This document shows, piece by piece, positions 1 through 9,096 of a stretch of 64,000 bases of DNA. The notes below the pieces were generated by a model. The model was not told the origin of the DNA. It did not search any database and was given only the letters and a program-made list of their open reading frames with translations. How positions within the stretch are numbered: position 1 is the stretch's first letter; each line of letters starts with the position of its first letter. The translations under genes were made by a program, and so were the position numbers. Origin of the DNA: Reichenbachiella ulvae. GTDB taxonomy: Bacteria; Bacteroidota; Bacteroidia; Cytophagales; Cyclobacteriaceae. Location: contig NZ_JAOYOD010000001.1 in NCBI RefSeq assembly GCF_025833875.1, forward strand, positions 2,790,001 to 2,854,000. Reading direction: 5' to 3'.

Positions 1-360
1 CAGACTATCTGCCTGATAATTAATTCTGGCCACCGACCATTTTCCTATCCAGTTGCCAAAGAGCGTATCAGTTGGGATGGAAAGGCCCGAAAGCTGAGAA
101 TGTTCAAACTCAATAGACTTGATATAATTGGCAGTATTTGCCTTCCAGTTGTCAATAAACTGCTTCTTGCTGATGGTATCGCCTATAGCAGGACCTACCA
201 ATATAAAATCGTCCTTGGTCAGCGAATCAAGCACCGCAAAATTCTTCTCTTCTATCGCCTCAGTAAAAGCCTCAACTACTTGAATATCTGATTGAGTAAA
301 TACGTCTCCACTACAGGAAAACAGAATCAGCGACAAGAATAACACATGGGTATATTTCAT
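1..360 (-). CDS. NTF2/SnoaL-like lipoprotein, C-terminus cut by window edge
   Basis: The reverse strand reads from ATG at 360 without a stop to the window edge (120 codons), so the C-terminus is missing. The N-terminus is a lipoprotein signal: hydrophobic VLFLSLILF, then lipobox FSC with the acylated Cys at residue 16. The rest (AFTEAIEEKNFAVLDSL, later FGNWIGKWSV) looks like the cone-shaped NTF2/SnoaL-like fold seen in many small Bacteroidota lipoproteins. The fold call is by eye. No catalytic role can be assigned. It follows the CBS gene on the same strand after a 16-bp gap and may be co-transcribed with it. Confidence 0.7.
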   Translation of the reverse strand, partial: MKYTHVLFLSLILFSCSGDVFTQSDIQVVEAFTEAIEEKNFAVLDSLTKDDFILVGPAIGDTISKKQFIDNWKANTANYIKSIEFEHSQLSGLSIPTDTLFGNWIGKWSVARINYQADSL

Positions 361-376
361 AGATAAACTTGGTTTG

Positions 377-1753
377 TTAATTAGTAAGCGACACCAGCAA
401 ATCGGATTGTGTGATGATATGAACCCGATTGTTCTCATCTCTGACGAGTAGTGCCTTGGAATCTTTGTTGAGCAAAGTCGACATCACATCCACAGTCGTG
501 TCCATGGCAATAAAATTAAAACTTCCATCCATGATTTCCGAGACAGGCTGCTCTCTAAGCTCTGGTTTTTCAATCAAATTTTTCAATATTTTGGAATCAG
601 AAACACTCCCAACGAACTGATCCCCATCTACGACAGGTGCCTGATCGATTCCATGGGTATTCATCTGAGCAATGGCTTCTCCAATGCTGCTTTTAGAGGG
701 CAGCACAAAAAGTTCATTGTCCTCTGACCTCTGACTTACGATCTGCCGAGCGGTCGCAAAATTCCTACCCTCCAAAAAACCGTGATCTTTCATCCAATTG
801 TCATTATAGACCTTTCCGAGATATCGCGTGCCATGGTCCGGCATGATGATGACCATCACATCATCATCAGTTAGATGCTCTTTGGCATACTCCAGAGCCC
901 CATGCACAGCAGAGCCACATGACCAACCCACAAACATCCCCTCTTCACGAGCCAAACGACGGGTCATGATCGCTCCATCTTTGTCTGTCACCTTCACAAA
1001 ATGATCAATCAGATCGAACTCTACATTTTTGGGCAAAATATCCTCTCCTATTCCTTCCGTCAGATACGGATATATTTCATTTTGATCGAACTGACCGGTT
1101 TCCTTATATTTCTTAAACACCGATCCATAGGTATCAATCCCCACCGTCACAACCTCTGGATTGTGCTCCTTCAGATATTGCGAAACACCGCACATCGACC
1201 CTCCTGTCCCCACTCCTGCAGCATAGTGGGTGATTTTTCCATCCGTATCTCTCCAAATTTCCGGACCCGTACTTTCATAGTGAGCCAGCTTATTGGACAG
1301 GTTATCATATTGATTAGGATAGAAAGAATTCGGGATATCCTGATTCAGCTTTTTCGCTACGGAATAATAAGATCGTGGATCATCCGAAGATACGTTGGTG
1401 GGGCACACATAGACCTCCGCTCCCACTGCTTTTAGTATGTCTATCTTTTCCTGACTCTGTTTGTCAGCTAAGGTAAAAATGCATTTGTAGCCTTTAGCAA
1501 TAGCCGCAAGTGCAAGTCCCATACCGGTATTGCCAGAAGTACCTTCTATGATCGTACCGCCGGGCTTTAATAAGCCCTCCTTTTCTGCATCTTCAATCAT
1601 TTTCAGTGCCATACGGTCCTTCATCGAATTCCCAGGATTGAAGTATTCCAGCTTGACCAGAATAGTCCCGGGTATTCCTTTCGTCACATGACTGAGCTTA
1701 ACCAAAGGAGTATCTCCTATGGTTTCAATAATAGAGTTATAGTATTTCATCAT
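377..1753 (-). CDS. cystathionine beta-synthase (PLP enzyme with C-terminal CBS pair)
   Basis: PLP-dependent beta-replacement enzyme that condenses serine and homocysteine to cystathionine (transsulfuration, cytosol). The N-terminus has the family opening IIETIGDTPLVKL. The PLP lysine lies in NPGNSMKDR, the substrate loop is EGTSGNTGMGLA, the phosphate-binding glycine loop is GVGTGGSMCG, and GWSCGSAVHGAL follows. The last ~120 residues form a CBS-domain pair, which separates it from plain cysteine synthase. The open frame extends to 1804, but the extra 17 residues are unlike the family. The tandem ATG at 1753/1750 gives the normal N-terminus (MMKYYNSII). O-acetylserine sulfhydrylase is the alternative, but CBS domains argue against it. 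Confidence 0.9.
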   Translation of the reverse strand: MMKYYNSIIETIGDTPLVKLSHVTKGIPGTILVKLEYFNPGNSMKDRMALKMIEDAEKEGLLKPGGTIIEGTSGNTGMGLALAAIAKGYKCIFTLADKQSQEKIDILKAVGAEVYVCPTNVSSDDPRSYYSVAKKLNQDIPNSFYPNQYDNLSNKLAHYESTGPEIWRDTDGKITHYAAGVGTGGSMCGVSQYLKEHNPEVVTVGIDTYGSVFKKYKETGQFDQNEIYPYLTEGIGEDILPKNVEFDLIDHFVKVTDKDGAIMTRRLAREEGMFVGWSCGSAVHGALEYAKEHLTDDDVMVIIMPDHGTRYLGKVYNDNWMKDHGFLEGRNFATARQIVSQRSEDNELFVLPSKSSIGEAIAQMNTHGIDQAPVVDGDQFVGSVSDSKILKNLIEKPELREQPVSEIMDGSFNFIAMDTTVDVMSTLLNKDSKALLVRDENNRVHIITQSDLLVSLTN

Positions 1754-1850
1754 CTTGGGTTTGTTGTCTTCTCTAAAAATAAGAAGATATTCCTCAATAG
1801 GCACCCAAGAAAAGGAGAGTATTAAAAGAAAGGTTTATTAGCTACTTAGA

Positions 1851-2352
1851 TCAGGGATATTGAACGTAAGATTCCTGAACTCTTTTTCCGTCCTGGACAT
1901 ATTCTACGCTCAAATACTCAGAAGTCAGTTCTGTAATCTCCATCCTATTGATATCAGACAAAACCTCATCTGTAAACACCACCCCATTTTCAAATACGCC
2001 TTGAGCATCCTGATCAACAACATAATTTGCCGCATATAGTAACAGGGAATCCACACCATTGCCACAGTCAAAGGGACGATTAAGAATAAATACTGAGTCA
2101 GGATCATCTTCCTCATTAGAGATATTAGCAAAGGTGAGAGTATTCAGATCTTCACATGAAGACACCTCGATTTGCTCTCCATCCTCAATTCGAGAACACA
2201 CGTTCCCAACTTTTATAAAAGTCGTTTGACAACAGGCGATTGGCCTCAATACCCTTGAAATTGGTTGTGATATCGTCCTGACACGAAAACAAAACGCTTC
2301 CTATCAGAAGCGCTTTGAGTGTATGTTTTATGTAATTAATCTTATCTGACAT
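1851..2352 (-). pseudogene. lipoprotein gene with an apparent 1-base frameshift
   Basis: Reading down from ATG at 2352 gives a lipoprotein signal (LKALLIGSVLFSCQDD) and ~50 residues ending KSWERVF, then a stop. A second frame continues to 1851 with SRIEDGEQI, SSCEDLNTLTF and NRPFDCGNGVDSL. The junction KSWERV-SRIEDGEQ is restored by removing one T from GTGTTCTCG (plus-strand AA at 2195-2196). The joined protein (~165 residues) resembles small Bacteroidota lipoproteins of the 'W..vsr..dG.ei....C..dn' type. The start overlaps the stop of the upstream gene by 11 bases, implying coupled translation. A true lesion and a sequencing error cannot be told apart here. Confidence 0.7.
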
Positions 2353-4195
2353 TTCCTGTTCTATCGATCACCTTGTATGGGGGATCATCTCCCACATAGG
2401 TTTCTAATTCTTCCTCTGTGATAAAATAAAAGATGGTTTCTTTCACAATATCATTCAACTTCACTGATACGGGTTTTCTCGGAGCATCCATAGGATTCAC
2501 CCAGTTTTTCGTCCCGTTTTTATCATAAGACACCGCTATCATGCTACTAGTCGAGGCATCCGCCAGGCTGAACATATAGGCCGCTACATTTCCTTCCTGA
2601 GCTGGGATAAATTCTCCAAACACCAACAGATTAGACTTGTCATATTTAAAGCCATTGAGATTAAATTCCTTTTTCCATTGAATGATTCTGCCTTTGTCTA
2701 TCATGGCCAGGAAGCCTTTGTCTCCATTTTTAAAATCCAGGCCAACTGCATAAATATTGGCTGAATCGTCTCTCATTGTAGCCAACACATAGTAGTCGCT
2801 CAAGTATCTAGGCGCACTCAGAGAATCTACTGAAGCAGCCAAATACAGTGAATCTGCACCATCTGGGCTTACACCCCATTTACTTCTTTCTTTGAACAAA
2901 TCATTCTTCTCCTCCCATTTCACACGGCCCTGATCGACAAAGCTTTCCATTTGCTGTCTCAATTTGATGAGACCAAAATCGCCACCATACTCTCCATCTA
3001 CCAAAGCAGGATATTTGTGACGTCCTTCAGTTATATAAGGTTCTTTTAGTGTCGACGCATCCTTCTCTATTTTATCAAGAATGCTCATGATACTATCAGT
3101 CAACATCAATTGATAATCCACATTAGACTCATCCTCCACCCTGGGGTTTTGTAAAGGCTTGGTTAGATAAGTGTAGATGTTTCGATTAATCCAGATATTA
3201 AATAGTTTCTCAGGCAATGGCTCAGTATCATGCTCATGCATACTTGCCAACAACTCATTATCGATAGATAGAGTCAGTTGATCAGGAGTAAGAGTTGCGA
3301 GCCCTTCCAACTGTTCATGCTCTGCCTTCAGCTTGTGCTCGAAATGCACCACTGCTTTTTTCATCGTCAACACATTGCGTTCGATATCCTTTAGGCTTTC
3401 ATCAGCCCAGTTACCAAAGTCCCAGGCTTTGACATCATTGGCAAAAAAGTTCACTTCACTGACTCCATCTATCCCAAATTCATAAATCGGCATAAATTCC
3501 AATTCTGGACTATAGCCCTTCACGCCAGTTAAACTGACAGCATCTCGTACTTTTTTGAAGTCTGACTCTATAAAGGACATCTTGCTAATGATCAACTCCA
3601 AAGTATCCAGTTGATCCTGATTACACCTGATGTAGAAATTCTTCTTAGTTCTATACCTTGATACAAAACTCGCGTAGGCATCATGACAAAAGCCGTAATT
3701 CTTGTTAATCGTGAAAAGCGTTTGGTACACTTCTCCAGCATTTTCTACGATGGCTCGAGTGGCCTTTATCTTATTCTCGACATCCAGTTGCACATCCGAA
3801 AGTTTGATTCCAAAATCACCGGTACGCAAATCTCTTCGGTAGTACATTTGATAGTACTCATCATTCTTACGCAACTCTTTGTCATCGATAAGCTTACTGG
3901 CTTTTTCAAAATAAAACAAAGCAGAATCTGCCGCTGAAATGATCGCAGTTGAGTCTTCGATCAAATGGTAATTTGCAACTTTCCCTTCGTAATACATCCC
4001 CATCTGCAGGTGTGCATTGGCATGATCATCGTTCTTATCATCAGACAAGAACTGCCTCAACATGGGTATAGCAGCATCATAATTCTTAACCTCCAACATA
4101 GGATAGACATCCTTGTATTTGATTCTTTGTGCTAATGAGCTCAAAGCCACCAACGCAAAAACGAGAGTCAGAATAGGTTTTCTTATAGTCAACAT
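2342..4195 (-). CDS. secreted TPR-like protein of unknown function
   Basis: A protein of about 617 residues. The open frame reaches 4240, but ATG at 4195 gives a clean signal peptide (MLTIRKPILTLVFALVALSS, cleavage after LAQ). Residues ~25-110 (VYPMLEVKNYDAAIPMLRQF; NAHLQMGMYYEG; SALFYFEKASKL) look like tetratricopeptide helices. The long acidic remainder has no motif I recognise. Near the end, a beta-rich stretch (GLDFKNGDKGFLAMIDKGRI) suggests a propeller-like or WD-type fold, which is weak. It likely works in the periplasm or at the outer membrane. It is the first gene of a pair with the frameshifted lipoprotein downstream. Confidence 0.65.
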   Translation of the reverse strand: MLTIRKPILTLVFALVALSSLAQRIKYKDVYPMLEVKNYDAAIPMLRQFLSDDKNDDHANAHLQMGMYYEGKVANYHLIEDSTAIISAADSALFYFEKASKLIDDKELRKNDEYYQMYYRRDLRTGDFGIKLSDVQLDVENKIKATRAIVENAGEVYQTLFTINKNYGFCHDAYASFVSRYRTKKNFYIRCNQDQLDTLELIISKMSFIESDFKKVRDAVSLTGVKGYSPELEFMPIYEFGIDGVSEVNFFANDVKAWDFGNWADESLKDIERNVLTMKKAVVHFEHKLKAEHEQLEGLATLTPDQLTLSIDNELLASMHEHDTEPLPEKLFNIWINRNIYTYLTKPLQNPRVEDESNVDYQLMLTDSIMSILDKIEKDASTLKEPYITEGRHKYPALVDGEYGGDFGLIKLRQQMESFVDQGRVKWEEKNDLFKERSKWGVSPDGADSLYLAASVDSLSAPRYLSDYYVLATMRDDSANIYAVGLDFKNGDKGFLAMIDKGRIIQWKKEFNLNGFKYDKSNLLVFGEFIPAQEGNVAAYMFSLADASTSSMIAVSYDKNGTKNWVNPMDAPRKPVSVKLNDIVKETIFYFITEEELETYVGDDPPYKVIDRTGNVR

Positions 4196-4298
4196 AGTGT
4201 TTGTTTTCGTAGATTCAGTTCCAATTAAAGGTACTTTCAAAGCATGAAATTATGGATTTTCCGATGAAAAACCATAGCCATGTCTATGCAACGAAATA

Positions 4299-6551
4299 TT
4301 AGCTATTAAATTTCCCTTTGAGCATAGCCAATTTTGATTGCAAATCTCCATCTGGGACATTCTGATCCGCTTTTTTGTTTTGTTTCCTTTCATTACGATT
4401 CGCAGGGGCCTTTCCGAAAGGATCAGACTTGAGAGAAAGAGAGATTCTCTTTTGAGCAATATTCACTTCAGTCACAGTCACCATCACTTGTTGCTGAAGC
4501 TTCACCACAGTAGACGGATCACTCACGAAATTGTCAGACAACTGGCTGACGTGTACCAACCCATCCTGATGAACCCCAACATCTACAAATGCCCCGAACT
4601 TGGTAATATTAGTCACGATACCTGGTAGCTTCATTCCTACTTTGAGATCACTCATTTCGTTCACTCCTTCCTGGAAAGAAAACACCTCATACTTGTCACG
4701 AGGGTCACGTCCCGGTTTGTCCAATTCCTTCATGATATCTTCCAGCGTAGGTAGTCCTACTTCTTCAGACACATAATTCTTAGGGTTAATCTTCGCTCTC
4801 ATCTCAGCATCGGACATCAGACTTTCTACCGAAGCATTGATGTCCTTAGCCATTTTTTCTACCAGTTTGTATCGCTCAGGGTGAACGGCACTTCTGTCCA
4901 GAATATTCTTTCCATTGCGAATGCGCAAGAAACCAGCCGCCTGCTCGAAAGCCTTAGCTCCCATACGAGGGACTTCCAAAAGATCCTTTCTGCTTTGGAA
5001 GGGGCCATTGGCCTCTCTGTGCTTGACGATATTGTCAGCCAACTGAGGACCTAATCCAGAGACATAGGTCAAGAGTTGCTTACTCGCCGTATTCAACTCT
5101 ACTCCCACGCCGTTCACACAGCTACCCACTACATCGTCCAAAGAACCCTTGAGGGAGTTTTGGTCTACGTCGTGCTGATACTGGCCTACACCGATAGATT
5201 TCGCATCGATTTTCACCAGTTCTGCCAATGGATCCATCATCCTTCTACCAATCGAGACAGCCCCACGTACAGTTACATCCTGATCAGGAAATTCCTCACG
5301 AGCCACCTGAGAAGCCGAGTAGATCGAAGCACCACTTTCATTGACCATGGCGATGATGATGTTAGATGGTAAACCGAGACCTCTCACGAAACTCTCTGTT
5401 TCACGGCTGGCGGTTCCATTACCAATAGCAATGGCTTCTATGTTGTGCTTTTCTACAAAGAGCTTAACTACTGCTCCTGATTCCAATCTTCTGTTTTGAG
5501 GAGCATTGGGGTAGATGGCTTCAAATTCCAACAGCTTACCCTGACGATCCAGACATACTACTTTGCAGCCCGTACGGAAGCCCGGATCAATCGCCATTAC
5601 ATTCTTTTGTCCTAAGGCTGGTGCCAACAGTAATTGCCTCAAATTGTCAGAGAAAACAGCAATGGCCTCCTCATCAGCCTTCTTCTTCGACTCGACCCTG
5701 GATTCAGTCTCCATCGATGGCTTCAATAGTCTCTTATAACAATCGCTGACAGCCAATTTCACTTGCTCCGCGCACGCATTCTGGCCTGTCAACACTTTAT
5801 CTTCCAACAACTGAATGGCTCGACCTTCTTCCGGGCAGATATCCAAAGAGAGAATCATTTCTTTCTCTCCACGTCTCATGGCCAGCAACCTGTGAGAAGG
5901 GATACCCTTCAACGGCTCGTCCCATTCGAAGTAGTCTTTGTATTTCTGTCCTTCTTCTTCCTTGCCTTTCATCACAGTCGACTTGACCACACCTTCCTGC
6001 AAGAAAAGCTTTCTCATCGCTGCACGTACCTCACTGTTCTCATTGACCCATTCTGCAATGATATCTCTAGCTCCCTGTAGGGCCGCATCTACATCAGCTA
6101 CTTCCTTCTCTTCACTCACATATTTTTCTGCGAGCGTTTCCGGATCATCGAGTCCTTGCTTGAACAATACCTCTGCCAACGGCTCCAAACCTTTCTCTTT
6201 GGCAATGGATGCCTTGGTTTTTCTTTTTGGTTTGTAAGGCAAATAAATATCTTCCAATACAGCCAGCGTTTCGGTTGCCTCTATTTTCTTTTTCAGCTCA
6301 GGAGTCAACTTACCCTGTTCGTCGATAGATTTCAAGATAGCCTCTCGACGCTTGTCCAAATCCCTCAGACGCTGAATCATGTCTTTGACATCTGCTACTT
6401 GCACCTCATCCATGCTTCCAGTCATCTCCTTTCGATATCGGGAGATAAAGGGAACGGTAGCCCCCTCGTCTAGTAGAGCGATGGTAGCGGTAACTTTAGA
6501 TGGACTTAGGTTCAGTTCGGAAGCTATTTTCGAAATGTGTTGTTGACTCAT
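4299..6551 (-). CDS. tex: Tex family RNA-binding transcription accessory protein
   Basis: A 750-residue Tex protein, the usual size. Tex binds nucleic acid and affects transcription and RNA turnover in the cytosol. Order of parts: N-terminal helical region (ASELNLSPSKVTATI, VPFISRYRKEMTGSMDE); YqgF/RNase H-like core (VMAIDPGFRTGCKVVCLD); helix-hairpin-helix repeats (LLTYVSGLGPQLADNIV, LLEVPRMGAKAFEQAAGFLR); C-terminal S1 domain (GIVTNITKFGAFVDVGVHQD). After S1 there is a basic Asn/Lys-rich tail (NRNERKQNKK). The start ATG directly precedes SQQHISKIASEL, typical of the family. It appears to be transcribed alone. Confidence 0.95.
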   Translation of the reverse strand: MSQQHISKIASELNLSPSKVTATIALLDEGATVPFISRYRKEMTGSMDEVQVADVKDMIQRLRDLDKRREAILKSIDEQGKLTPELKKKIEATETLAVLEDIYLPYKPKRKTKASIAKEKGLEPLAEVLFKQGLDDPETLAEKYVSEEKEVADVDAALQGARDIIAEWVNENSEVRAAMRKLFLQEGVVKSTVMKGKEEEGQKYKDYFEWDEPLKGIPSHRLLAMRRGEKEMILSLDICPEEGRAIQLLEDKVLTGQNACAEQVKLAVSDCYKRLLKPSMETESRVESKKKADEEAIAVFSDNLRQLLLAPALGQKNVMAIDPGFRTGCKVVCLDRQGKLLEFEAIYPNAPQNRRLESGAVVKLFVEKHNIEAIAIGNGTASRETESFVRGLGLPSNIIIAMVNESGASIYSASQVAREEFPDQDVTVRGAVSIGRRMMDPLAELVKIDAKSIGVGQYQHDVDQNSLKGSLDDVVGSCVNGVGVELNTASKQLLTYVSGLGPQLADNIVKHREANGPFQSRKDLLEVPRMGAKAFEQAAGFLRIRNGKNILDRSAVHPERYKLVEKMAKDINASVESLMSDAEMRAKINPKNYVSEEVGLPTLEDIMKELDKPGRDPRDKYEVFSFQEGVNEMSDLKVGMKLPGIVTNITKFGAFVDVGVHQDGLVHVSQLSDNFVSDPSTVVKLQQQVMVTVTEVNIAQKRISLSLKSDPFGKAPANRNERKQNKKADQNVPDGDLQSKLAMLKGKFNS

Positions 6552-6683
6552 GACCTTGATTAATAGTATTCGTTCAAATTATATTTTTGGGGGTGCCAAA
6601 AGTAACCCCTTCGGGGAATTATTTTGGTCTAGGAATTGTATTAATTACGAAAAAATTATCCACAATATTTAAGGGACGAGGAG

Positions 6684-7238
6684 ATGAAAAAACAATGGAT
6701 TGAATGGGGTGTAATAGCAGCGATATTTGGCACACTATATATTACCGGCTATCTGAAGGACGCAGCTGCATTGCTGCAACGTGGGTTATTAGAAACAAGA
6801 ATTTTCCAACCGGACATCGTAGAAAAAGATCTGAAGGCCGACTATCGATTTATGCTCTTGAATGAAGCTGGAGAGCGCGTGCCTTTCGAGAATTTCAAAG
6901 GCAAAACAGTATTTCTGAATTTTTGGGCAACATGGTGTCCTCCATGTATCGCCGAGATGCCTGACATACACAACTTATATGAGGAAATGGATCCCTCTGC
7001 TGTGACATTTGTGATGGTCAGTTTAGATGATGATTTTGAAAAAGCCAAAGCCTTTAAAACCAGAAAAGAATACTCCTTCCCTATTTATCAATTGGTCACT
7101 GCGAGACCCGCTGTATTTCAGAGTCAGGCAATCCCGACCACCTACGTGATCAGCCCAGAAGGTAAGATTGCTGCTAGTAGATCAGGGATGGCCAAATACA
7201 ATACAGAAAGTTTTCAGGAGTTCTTGATGGGCTTATAG
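6684..7238 (+). CDS. TlpA-like thiol:disulfide oxidoreductase
   Basis: A 184-residue membrane-anchored thioredoxin-fold protein. One N-terminal membrane segment (WGVIAAIFGTLYITGYL, residues ~8-24) would place the domain in the periplasm. The active site is WCPPC in NFWATWCPPCIAEMPD; the cis-Pro loop is SQAIPTTYVI. This is the AhpC/TSA-TlpA/ResA type, which reduces or maintains thiols of envelope proteins, for example in cytochrome c maturation. The partner is unknown because no ccm/res gene is adjacent. A GA-rich stretch (gacgaggag) sits directly before the ATG, an unusually good Shine-Dalgarno for this phylum. It ends with TAG. Confidence 0.85.
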   Translation: MKKQWIEWGVIAAIFGTLYITGYLKDAAALLQRGLLETRIFQPDIVEKDLKADYRFMLLNEAGERVPFENFKGKTVFLNFWATWCPPCIAEMPDIHNLYEEMDPSAVTFVMVSLDDDFEKAKAFKTRKEYSFPIYQLVTARPAVFQSQAIPTTYVISPEGKIAASRSGMAKYNTESFQEFLMGL

Positions 7239-7274
7239 ATTGACAGATTGAGTTTCGCCGATTATCTTTAGCCG

Positions 7275-7643
7275 ATGATTGAAACACTGATACCAGCTAT
7301 TTCCGCTTTGGCCGGCACGGCACTAGGCGGCATCATGAGCTACCTTTTTCAAAAACGACAATTTGCTCACGAAACAGAGAAATTAAAACTGGCCAACAAA
7401 ACAGAGTTCATGGCCGAAGAAACTGTCAAGCATTTTTTGAGTCATAAGAGCTTTACTGATAGATCTTTCGAGGTGATCAAAAAACACCTGGGAGGATTTG
7501 ACGATGACGAGCTGCGAAAAATCCTGGTTCGTGCAGGTGCCATCAGGGATTTTCGTGAAGACGGCTCTGAATGGTGGAGACTATTGTCTCGTATGGACGA
7601 GTTCATCTCCAATAAAATAGAAAAGAAAGCTAAATCTTCTTGA
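7275..7643 (+). CDS. small membrane-anchored protein, unknown
   Basis: 122 residues. The first ~22 (LIPAISALAGTALGGIMSYLFQ) form one glycine-rich membrane segment. The rest is charged and helical (QFAHETEKLKLANKTEF; GGFDDDELRKILVRAGAI). I do not recognise a family. The gene starts 36 bases after tlpA on the same strand. Its 3' end overlaps the convergent sorting-domain gene by 14 bases. Confidence 0.6.
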   Translation: MIETLIPAISALAGTALGGIMSYLFQKRQFAHETEKLKLANKTEFMAEETVKHFLSHKSFTDRSFEVIKKHLGGFDDDELRKILVRAGAIRDFREDGSEWWRLLSRMDEFISNKIEKKAKSS

Positions 7644-8277
7644 CTTGAATGACTTGAGACCCATGGGTGGTTTGGCACTTCAAAAAATACAAACCATCCT
7701 CAGATCGGAATAGCTCTGCTGAAACAACCATTTCTACCTCCATATTGGCACTTGGATTTCCTGTCACCAGCACATTTCCTCTTACATCCACTAATTGATA
7801 AGAAAGGATTTCAGGTCCGGTAATTTTCACATTGCCTCTTGTGGGATTAGGATAAAGCATAAGTTCGTCTGCCTCTCCTGGCTGTAGCTCTACCGTTTCG
7901 CTGTAGGAGACCGCTTCGTTCTCACCAACCACCTTGAGTCGATACTCGCTGAGTAGATGATGAGGCTTCAGTTTGTATTCATAGCTATCCTGATGGGCAT
8001 GCCAACTTTCCAAGGTCCGAAAGTCAGCATCTGCTGCAGATTTGATTTGCATTTCGAAAAGCACAGCTCCTTCAAACTCACTGGCTGACCACACAAAATA
8101 ATTACCATCCGACCTCTTATCCAGATGGAAGGATTGAGAACTCACTGTTTCTTCTAACATAGCCCCCTCCTGCACCCACCAGTCAGGTCGATGATTAGAG
8201 ATCACCTCCCTGGCTGCTAGAATCGTACCCAATCCCCAAAGGACAGAGACTACTAACCATACCTTTCTTTTACTCAT
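7630..8277 (-). CDS. secreted protein with T9SS type A C-terminal sorting domain
   Basis: 215 residues. An N-terminal signal/membrane segment follows the basic start MSKRK (VWLVVSVLWGLGTILAA). The middle is a short beta-rich domain (NYFVWSASEFEGAVLFEMQI) of fibronectin-like character. The last ~75 residues are a Por-secretion sorting domain: LMLYPNPTRGNVKI, then LVDVRGNVLV, then DGLYFLKCQT and the closing basic IQVKKI. In this phylum the domain directs export through the type IX system and attachment to the surface. The cargo is too small to name. The downstream end overlaps the convergent gene. Confidence 0.75.
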   Translation of the reverse strand: MSKRKVWLVVSVLWGLGTILAAREVISNHRPDWWVQEGAMLEETVSSQSFHLDKRSDGNYFVWSASEFEGAVLFEMQIKSAADADFRTLESWHAHQDSYEYKLKPHHLLSEYRLKVVGENEAVSYSETVELQPGEADELMLYPNPTRGNVKITGPEILSYQLVDVRGNVLVTGNPSANMEVEMVVSAELFRSEDGLYFLKCQTTHGSQVIQVKKI

Positions 8278-8407
8278 AGCTGCATCTCGATTGTTTCACA
8301 TCCAGACAATGCAAAAATGCAGCCAGTTGGCCAATCCCATCCTAAGGTTTATGCCTAATTTAAGAATTAGGTAAAATGTCTGACCTAGAGGATAAATTAC
8401 GAACCCT

Positions 8408-8433
8408 TAAAATATACCAATTGGTATATTTTA
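8408..8433. promoter_or_regulatory. 26-bp perfect palindrome, likely TetR operator
   Basis: The 20-base core AATATACCAATTGGTATATT is a perfect inverted repeat, extended by three more pairs on each side. It lies just upstream of the -7 box of the TetR gene, where a repressor would block RNA polymerase. The 14-base heart (ATACCAATTGGTAT) recurs before the following hydrolase gene. Assignment to the adjacent TetR protein is inference. Confidence 0.75.
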
Positions 8434-8443
8434 TTATTTTCAC

Positions 8444-8451
8444 TACCTTTG
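8444..8451 (+). promoter_or_regulatory. Bacteroidota -7 promoter box before TetR gene
   Basis: TACCTTTG matches the TAnnTTTG consensus exactly. It ends only 7 bases before the ATG at 8459, so the transcript would be leaderless or nearly so. A TTG lies about 20 bases upstream inside the palindrome and may be the -33 element. Confidence 0.6.
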
Positions 8452-8458
8452 CTTTTGT

Positions 8459-9058
8459 ATGCCAGTAACTAAAGCTGATAAAACCAAACAATACATCATT
8501 GAAAAGGTAGCCCCCTTTTTCAACAAGCACGGATATACAGGCACAAGTATGTCTGACATCACTAAAGCCACTGGCCTGACAAAAGGGGCCGTCTATGGCA
8601 ATTTCGAAAACAAGGAAGATCTGGCAATCAAAGCTTTCAACTATACTGTAAAGACCAGACTCTGGCCAGTAATAGAAGCAATCAATAGCCAACAAACTGG
8701 TGTTGCTAAGCTAAGGGCACTCACTGATTTTTACAGAAACTACTATGATCATGTCTCGGAATATGGGGGCTGCCCAGTCCTTAACGTAGGCATTGATTCA
8801 CTCAATCACAACCATGCCCTATACAATAGAGTCGTATCTGTAATAGGAAAAATGACTAAGGGCATACAGGAAGTGATCGAACAAGCGCAATCAGAAGGAA
8901 GCATTAAAGGCGAATTGGACGCACGCTCCTATGCCAGCAAAATATACGCCCAGATTCAGGGCAGTATTTTTATGGCTGTGGTATGCAAAAGCAACGAAAA
9001 CATGAAAAACATGATGGACCATATCGATCTAATGATTGATAGGGAAATGAAGAATTAA
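8459..9058 (+). CDS. TetR/AcrR family transcriptional regulator
   Basis: 199 residues. The N-terminal helix-turn-helix is typical (FFNKHGYTGTSMSDITKATG, then LTKGAVYGNFENKEDLAIKAF, residues ~18-60). The C-terminal helical ligand domain (~65-199) contains GGCPVLNVGIDSL, as in TetR proteins of the YxaF/LmrA-like branch. It probably represses itself and the adjacent hydrolase through the two palindromes carrying ATACCAATTGGTAT. The start at 8459 keeps the usual ~10 residues before the first DNA-binding helix. The inducer is unknown. Confidence 0.9.
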   Translation: MPVTKADKTKQYIIEKVAPFFNKHGYTGTSMSDITKATGLTKGAVYGNFENKEDLAIKAFNYTVKTRLWPVIEAINSQQTGVAKLRALTDFYRNYYDHVSEYGGCPVLNVGIDSLNHNHALYNRVVSVIGKMTKGIQEVIEQAQSEGSIKGELDARSYASKIYAQIQGSIFMAVVCKSNENMKNMMDHIDLMIDREMKN

Positions 9059-9076
9059 AAAATTTTAAACCTAAAT

Positions 9077-9090
9077 ATACCAATTGGTAT
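9077..9090. promoter_or_regulatory. second copy of the ATACCAATTGGTAT palindrome
   Basis: A 14-base perfect inverted repeat, in the 38-base gap between the TetR gene and the hydrolase, 6 bases before the hydrolase ATG. It is identical to the core of the longer palindrome before the TetR gene, so the same regulator probably binds both. Confidence 0.7.
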
Positions 9091-9096
9091 TTTCCT

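Noticed and set aside
1001..1435. 144-codon frame opposite the cystathionine beta-synthase gene
   Set aside because: Antisense shadow of a well-supported gene.
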